Of a stretch of 64,000 nucleotides of DNA, positions 59,988 to 64,000 are shown piece by piece. The notes beneath the pieces were generated by a model. It saw nothing but the letters and a program-made list of their open reading frames with translations. It was not told the origin of the DNA and ran no database searches. Position numbers and translations under genes: made by a program. This stretch comes from Rhodococcus opacus B4 (GTDB lineage Bacteria; Actinomycetota; Actinomycetes; Mycobacteriales; Mycobacteriaceae): NCBI RefSeq assembly GCF_000010805.1, contig NC_012522.1, positions 7,750,001 to 7,814,000 on the forward strand. The letters are read 5' to 3'. The first letter of the stretch is position 1. Each line of letters begins with the position of its first letter.

Positions 59988-62120
59988 TCAGGTCAGTATC
60001 GGGTCTCGCGGAAGTCCCAGGATGCGTTCGGCGATGTGATTGCGCATCACCTCGGAGCTGCCCCCGGCGATCGTGAGGCAGCGGGCGAACAGATACGACT
60101 CCTCTACCACCGGAAGCTCGCCGGTCGTTGCGGCCAACCCGCCCAGACGCATACCGAGGTCCGTGATCTTCTGGGAGTGTTCGGCTTTGACGAGCTTGGA
60201 CAGGGCTGCTTCCGGACCGGGGTCGACCCCCTGCACGGCGCGTGAGGCCTGCCGGACGTTGAGCAGTCGGAGCGCGTGGCCTTCGGCCAGCAGTTCACCG
60301 ACCTCGCGGAGGTCCTCGTTCGCGGCCATTGCGAGAAGATCGGTCGCGGCGAGAGGAACGGATCCCGCACCGGCTCCGATCGACACCCTCTCGTTGCCGA
60401 AGGTCGCTCGCGCGACCTTCCACCCTGCTCCTACCTCGCCGAGAACGTCGGAATCCGGCACGAAGACGTCGTCGAGAAATACCTCGTTGAAGCCGGCCTG
60501 ACCGTTGAGTTCACGGATGGGGCGCACGTCGACACCCTCCGCTGCGAGATCGACGGCCATCATCGTGATGCCGGTGTGCTTCGGTGCACGAGGGTCGGTA
60601 CGGACGGTCGCGATTCCCCAATCGGATTCGTGGGCGAGACTCGTCCAGATCTTCTGCCCGGTGACGCGCCACCCGCCCTCGACCCGGACCGCCGATGTGC
60701 GGATCGCAGCGGCGTCGGAGCCTGCCCCGGGCTCGCTGAAGAGCTGGCACCATTGCGTCTCGCCGAGCAGCACCGACTTCACCCACCGTCGCTGCTGGTC
60801 GGGGGTCCCCAACTCCGAGATGGTGAGAGCAATCCATCCAGTGATCGACAGGTCGGGAACCGGTGTGGTGCGGAACTCCTCTTCGATGACGAGTTGTTGG
60901 ACCGGATCGGCTGCCAGACCCCACGGCTTGTTCCAGTGCGGCACGAGATATCCGCTGTCGACCAGGAACGCGCGCTGCCGATCCTCGGGGAGCGATTGCC
61001 ATTGATCGCGGGCCTTTCGCGCCGCCGTCCGGTATTCCTGCGCCTCGGGCGGAAGGTCGAGCGTGAGACGGGGCGTCGGGTCGGCGCGGTACCCCTCCGC
61101 GACTGCGCGTGCGGCACTACCGCATTCGGCGACGAAAGACTGGAGGGATTCGGCTCGGCGCAGGTACAGATGAGCATCGTGGTCCCACGTGAATCCGATA
61201 CCGCCGTGCAACTGGATGTTCGTCCGAGCGCAGAAGATTTGCGCGCGGCGCGCGTATGTCGCGGCGACGGCTGCCGCGAGGCCGGCTCGGTCGGGGTCGG
61301 TGATACGCGCAGCATCCCAGGTGGCGGCCACGGTGAGTTCGGCGTCGAGCAGCATGTTCGCGAGGTGGTGCTTCACGGCCTGAAAAGTGCCGATCGGACG
61401 ACCGAACTGAACTCGCTCCAGGGCATACCGCTTCGACATCTCGACGCAAGCGAGAGTACTGCCGAGGGCTTCGGCCGATGCCAGCGTGCGCAGCCGCGTC
61501 CGGGCCGCGGACGCTGCACCGGGCAGGACGGTGACCGCCGACATGGGGACCTTCCGTGCGGTCACACGCCCGATCTGCCGCGTGGGATCGAGTCTGGGCA
61601 GGATCTCCACGGCCAGACCGTCGGCGTCGGCGTCGACTACGAGGACGTCCTCGTGCGAGAGAAGGAGGAGAACGTCGGCGAAGCCAGGGGTGAGCACTCC
61701 CTCGGATCGGCCCTCGAGTCCCTGGTGGTCGACAACCCAGGTGCCACCGGAACCGAATCCCGCGACCACGGAACCGTCGGCGAGTCCAGGAAGGAGCTTT
61801 TGCCTCAGTTCATCGGTTCCGTGGTCGCACAGAATCGCGGACGCCAGCACGGTGGGCAGGAACGGACCGGGCACCAGACCGTGCCCCGTCGCTTCGAGAA
61901 CGACACACAACTCGGCGATGCCGTATCCGGAGCCTCCGTAACTGTCGGGCAGGTGCAGGCCCATCCATCCGAGTTCCGCCATCGCCTCCCAGAACGGCGG
62001 AAGGGACTTGTTCGATGTGTCCAGCGACTCCCGGGCGGTGGCCAACGAACCGTGACGGGACAGGAAGGCCGTGGCGGCGTCGGCGAGTTGGCGGTGTTCG
62101 TCGGTGATTGCCAGAGCCAT
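59988..62120 (-). CDS. Fused double acyl-CoA dehydrogenase (FadE34-like), copy 2
   Basis: 710-aa paralogue of the protein at 8076 with the same two-module layout. N-module: RVQFGRPIGTFQAVKHHLAN and IQLHGGIGFTWDHDAHLYLR. C-module: FSEPGAGSDAAAIRTS, VTGQKIWTSL and RCLTIAGGSSEVMRNHIAER at the end. Such fusions oxidise bulky side-chain CoA thioesters. The two copies differ enough throughout to suggest old duplication and different substrates or side-chain lengths. Third gene of the GntR-ECH-FadE unit on the minus strand, 27 nt after the ECH stop. Confidence 0.9.
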   Translation of the reverse strand: MALAITDEHRQLADAATAFLSRHGSLATARESLDTSNKSLPPFWEAMAELGWMGLHLPDSYGGSGYGIAELCVVLEATGHGLVPGPFLPTVLASAILCDHGTDELRQKLLPGLADGSVVAGFGSGGTWVVDHQGLEGRSEGVLTPGFADVLLLLSHEDVLVVDADADGLAVEILPRLDPTRQIGRVTARKVPMSAVTVLPGAASAARTRLRTLASAEALGSTLACVEMSKRYALERVQFGRPIGTFQAVKHHLANMLLDAELTVAATWDAARITDPDRAGLAAAVAATYARRAQIFCARTNIQLHGGIGFTWDHDAHLYLRRAESLQSFVAECGSAARAVAEGYRADPTPRLTLDLPPEAQEYRTAARKARDQWQSLPEDRQRAFLVDSGYLVPHWNKPWGLAADPVQQLVIEEEFRTTPVPDLSITGWIALTISELGTPDQQRRWVKSVLLGETQWCQLFSEPGAGSDAAAIRTSAVRVEGGWRVTGQKIWTSLAHESDWGIATVRTDPRAPKHTGITMMAVDLAAEGVDVRPIRELNGQAGFNEVFLDDVFVPDSDVLGEVGAGWKVARATFGNERVSIGAGAGSVPLAATDLLAMAANEDLREVGELLAEGHALRLLNVRQASRAVQGVDPGPEAALSKLVKAEHSQKITDLGMRLGGLAATTGELPVVEESYLFARCLTIAGGSSEVMRNHIAERILGLPRDPILT

Positions 62121-62147
62121 GGGTGGCTCCTTTCGATTCGGCCGATC

Positions 62148-62981
62148 CTATTCGGCGGGTGAGGAATTGCGTGCCTGGCCACGTCCGTGAGCGACGACGT
62201 CCGCCGTGCGCCCTGCGACGGCGGACGCGGCGGCCGACCAGGAGCGGTTCAGGGCGGCTTCCCGGTGGACGGCATCGGCGGTACCATCGGCCGATACCGC
62301 GTCGTACAGTTTCCACACCGCGTCGAGTGTGGGCTTGTCGGCCGCCGAGAATGCATCGGCCACGGCCCACCCACGGTCGGCCAACTCGCGGTCGTCGACG
62401 ATCTCGTTCACCAGGCCCCAGGACAGCGCGGTGCGGGCGTCGATATAGCAGCCAGTGGCACTCATCTGGCGAGCACGACGAACTCCGACCGCCTCGGCGA
62501 GTCGAGCCGTCAGACCTCCACCAGGGACGATGCCCACCCGGCAATGGGTATCGGCGAATCGGGCGGACTCGCCCGCGATCAGGAAGTCGCATGCGAGAGC
62601 CAGCTCGAACCCTCCTGTCACTGCGGGGCCGCTGACGAGACCGATGACCGGCGTCACGAGTTCGGCGACGTAGGTGATGCAGTTGCCGTCCGTCGTATCT
62701 GCGCCGTCGAAGCCGCTCTCGGCGAGATCCCTCAGGTCGACGCCGGAGCAGAAGGCTCCGCCGGCGCCGGTGAGCAGGACAACCGTGACGGTGGGATCGG
62801 CGTCGGACGCGCGGAGGGCGTGCACCAGTTCGGCGCTGAGGGATCTGCTCAACGCGTTGCGCACCCTCGGCCGGTTGAGTGTGAGCATGCGCACGCTGCC
62901 GCGTTGCTCGACGACGACAAGGTTGCCGCTGTCCTCGTCGGGGTCGGATGTGCGGGGGATCGCGTTGTCACTGTCGGTCAT
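62148..62981 (-). CDS. Enoyl-CoA hydratase/isomerase family protein
   Basis: 277-aa crotonase: AFCSGVDLRDLAES and AVTGGFELALACDFLIAGES are the oxyanion loops. The region usually carrying the catalytic Glu reads RFADTHCRVGIVPGGGLTAR, the THxxVGIxPGGG version found in many mycobacterial EchA proteins without the classical Glu. Its ATG overlaps the end of the GntR gene by 14 nt, so it is translated from the same mRNA. The reaction may not be simple hydration. Confidence 0.86.
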   Translation of the reverse strand: MTDSDNAIPRTSDPDEDSGNLVVVEQRGSVRMLTLNRPRVRNALSRSLSAELVHALRASDADPTVTVVLLTGAGGAFCSGVDLRDLAESGFDGADTTDGNCITYVAELVTPVIGLVSGPAVTGGFELALACDFLIAGESARFADTHCRVGIVPGGGLTARLAEAVGVRRARQMSATGCYIDARTALSWGLVNEIVDDRELADRGWAVADAFSAADKPTLDAVWKLYDAVSADGTADAVHREAALNRSWSAAASAVAGRTADVVAHGRGQARNSSPAE

Positions 62982-63729
62982 CGCTCGTGGCCTCTGCTTC
63001 GGTATCGGTGAATGTCGGTGTCCGGTCCGCCGACACGGCCTGTCGCCGCGTCATGGCACGGATGCGTCGGCGCACGTTGCGCTGCGCGGCAAGCGCGTCC
63101 CCCGCGATGATCGCGTCGACCAGTTCGACGTTCCGCTCGTGGATCCACCGACGTTCCGCCTCTGTCGGGCTGACGCCGTGGATGCGGGCAAGGTTGTTGC
63201 CGATGTGCATGAACAACTCGAGGACGGGATTACCTGTCAGGCGGGCGATCTCCGTGTGCACGGTGACAGCCTGCGCACGCAGGTCGTCCGAGCGGGATTC
63301 CTCGGCCAGCACCTGACGGAGTCTGTCGACTCCCGCGGGATCGATCGTTGCGGACAACTGCGCTGCTGCGGCGGTCTCCAACGTCTCCATCGTCTCGAAC
63401 AGGTCTGCGGCAGCAAAACCCGCGTACTCGAGGTACAGCGAGGCGTGGTCGAGCACAGCGGACCGCTCGGGTGCGGTCACGACGAGGCCGCCGCCCGGTC
63501 CGCGGCGGGGCTTCGCGACGTGCCGGCTCTCCAGGATCCGGCACGCTTCCCGGATGACCGAACGTCCCACTCCGAACCGTGCCATCAGGCTGGTCTCGGA
63601 TCCGAGTGCCTCACCCAACCGCCACCCGGCTGCGACGATCTCGTCCTCGATCGCCCGCGCCACATCCGCGGCGCGGGGACGCGGTGGCCCGTCACTGGTG
63701 GACGCAGTCTCGTCTTCTGGTCGTGCCAT
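62968..63729 (-). CDS. GntR family regulator (FadR/FCD subfamily)
   Basis: 253-aa regulator with an N-terminal winged helix (LGSETSLMARFGVGRSVIRE then ACRILESRHVAKPRRGPGGG) and a C-terminal all-helical FCD ligand domain, including the metal-site-type histidines HTEIARLTGNPVLELFMHI. FCD proteins sense acyl-CoA or organic acids. First gene of the operon with ECH and fused FadE, so autoregulation and control by the pathway CoA ester are likely. Divergent from the F420-type gene at 63871. Confidence 0.88.
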   Translation of the reverse strand: MARPEDETASTSDGPPRPRAADVARAIEDEIVAAGWRLGEALGSETSLMARFGVGRSVIREACRILESRHVAKPRRGPGGGLVVTAPERSAVLDHASLYLEYAGFAAADLFETMETLETAAAAQLSATIDPAGVDRLRQVLAEESRSDDLRAQAVTVHTEIARLTGNPVLELFMHIGNNLARIHGVSPTEAERRWIHERNVELVDAIIAGDALAAQRNVRRRIRAMTRRQAVSADRTPTFTDTEAEATSDDRQ

Positions 63730-63770
63730 ATACCCTCCTGGGCAATTCCGTGGACTGAATAGAAGGTATC

Positions 63771-63787
63771 TGCTCTAATCGTCAGAG
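63771..63787 (+). promoter_or_regulatory. CAGA-box variant in the GntR/F420-gene divergent region
   Basis: TGCTCTAATCGTCAGAG, similar to TGACATTATCGTCAGAAT at 45331. Weak in the left half. The rest of 63730-63870 holds no further recognised feature. Confidence 0.35.
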
Positions 63788-63870
63788 GGAAGAGGCGAGA
63801 CTCTCCCAATTTCATTGACCTAATACACTGCTCGGTCCGAGTAGAGTTGCCGTCTCCCGTCTGGAGTGAC

Positions 63871-64000
63871 ATGAAATCCGAAGTCTGTGGGCGTCCGTCG
63901 TTCGATGTGGTCGTCGACCCGGGAACCGGACGCGCCGCCGAGATTGCACACCGCGCCGAGAACGTCGGGTTCGGCGGCTTCTTCCTCGGTGAAACCAGCC
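63871..64000 (+). CDS. LLM-class oxidoreductase, N-terminal fragment (runs off window)
   Basis: 43 codons from the ATG at 63871 (GGAG five bases upstream) to the window end: MKSEVCGRPSFDVVVDPGTG, then RAAEIAHRAENVGFGGFFLG and ETS. The AAEIAHRAENVGFGGFFLGE stretch is the typical first helix and strand of luciferase-like, often F420-dependent, oxidoreductases. The 3' part is not available. Confidence 0.6.
   Translation, partial: MKSEVCGRPSFDVVVDPGTGRAAEIAHRAENVGFGGFFLGETS

Noticed and set aside
1-64000. CRISPR arrays, tRNA/rRNA genes, insertion sequences or phage attachment sites
   Set aside because: I found no repeat-spacer pattern, tRNA cloverleaf, transposase frame or flanking inverted repeats anywhere in the window; the only long repeat is the amidohydrolase pair.

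Overview
The window is high-GC actinobacterial DNA. Frequent GTG starts, ATGA/GTGA stop-start overlaps, hairpin terminators without T-tracts, F420-type and NDMA/mycofactocin-type oxidoreductases and many acyl-CoA enzymes point to a mycolic-acid actinomycete of the Rhodococcus/Mycobacterium group (inference; no rRNA or tRNA gene is seen). Nearly every gene belongs to one theme: activation and beta-oxidation of a branched or alicyclic, isoprenoid- or sterol-side-chain-like carboxylic acid.

Layout. 50-7771 (minus) runs ferredoxin, acyl-CoA synthetase, a small conserved protein, two alpha-methylacyl-CoA racemase-like CaiB/BaiF proteins, enoyl-CoA hydratase, SDR and an MFS exporter. It diverges from 8076-12320 (plus): a fused double acyl-CoA dehydrogenase (FadE34 type), a CoA-transferase and a patatin. 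12441-16801 (minus) holds an HSD10-like SDR, a tandem TetR (Mce3R-like architecture), a two-subunit MaoC hydratase and an APH-fold protein. 16928-20765 (plus) holds an F420-type oxidoreductase, an aldehyde dehydrogenase and an NDMA-dependent alcohol dehydrogenase. 20960-26908 is partly decayed: a frameshifted MFS, a 5'-deleted amidase fused head-on to a TetR gene, then a DHA2 MFS and a CoA-transferase. 27732-33144 is an operon of DUF35 protein, Ltp2-like retro-aldolase and a complete Dpp/Opp-type ABC transporter, followed by two binding proteins and an amidohydrolase (to 38247). 38291-42717 has LysR/MDR reductase divergent from APH-fold/ACAD11-like genes. 42931-45300 holds two broken genes. 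45647-50373 is a tight SDR-ALDH-acyl-CoA synthetase-hydrolase operon. 50435-55505 has SDRs, a TetR and a second amidohydrolase. 56418-59927 is a P450-ECH-DUF35-HSD17B4-like operon. 59988-63729 (minus) is GntR-ECH-second double FadE. An F420-type gene starts at 63871 and runs off the end.

How the genes could work together (inference): P450 hydroxylation, alcohol and aldehyde oxidation, CoA ligation, racemisation of the alpha-methyl group, dehydrogenation by the fused FadEs, hydration by ECH/MaoC, oxidation by SDRs, and retro-aldol cleavage by the Ltp2/DUF35 pair. Steroid ring-cleavage genes are not in the window.

The most notable non-gene signals are (i) five promoters, scattered over 20 kb, that share a 14-bp GTGA-N6-TCAC inverted repeat inside the -35/-10 spacer; (ii) a second recurrent box, TGACA-N-TGYCAGAAT, at about a dozen starts; and (iii) two amidohydrolase copies 16.1 kb apart that share a 929-nt tract without a mismatch although their ends have diverged, as expected after gene conversion.
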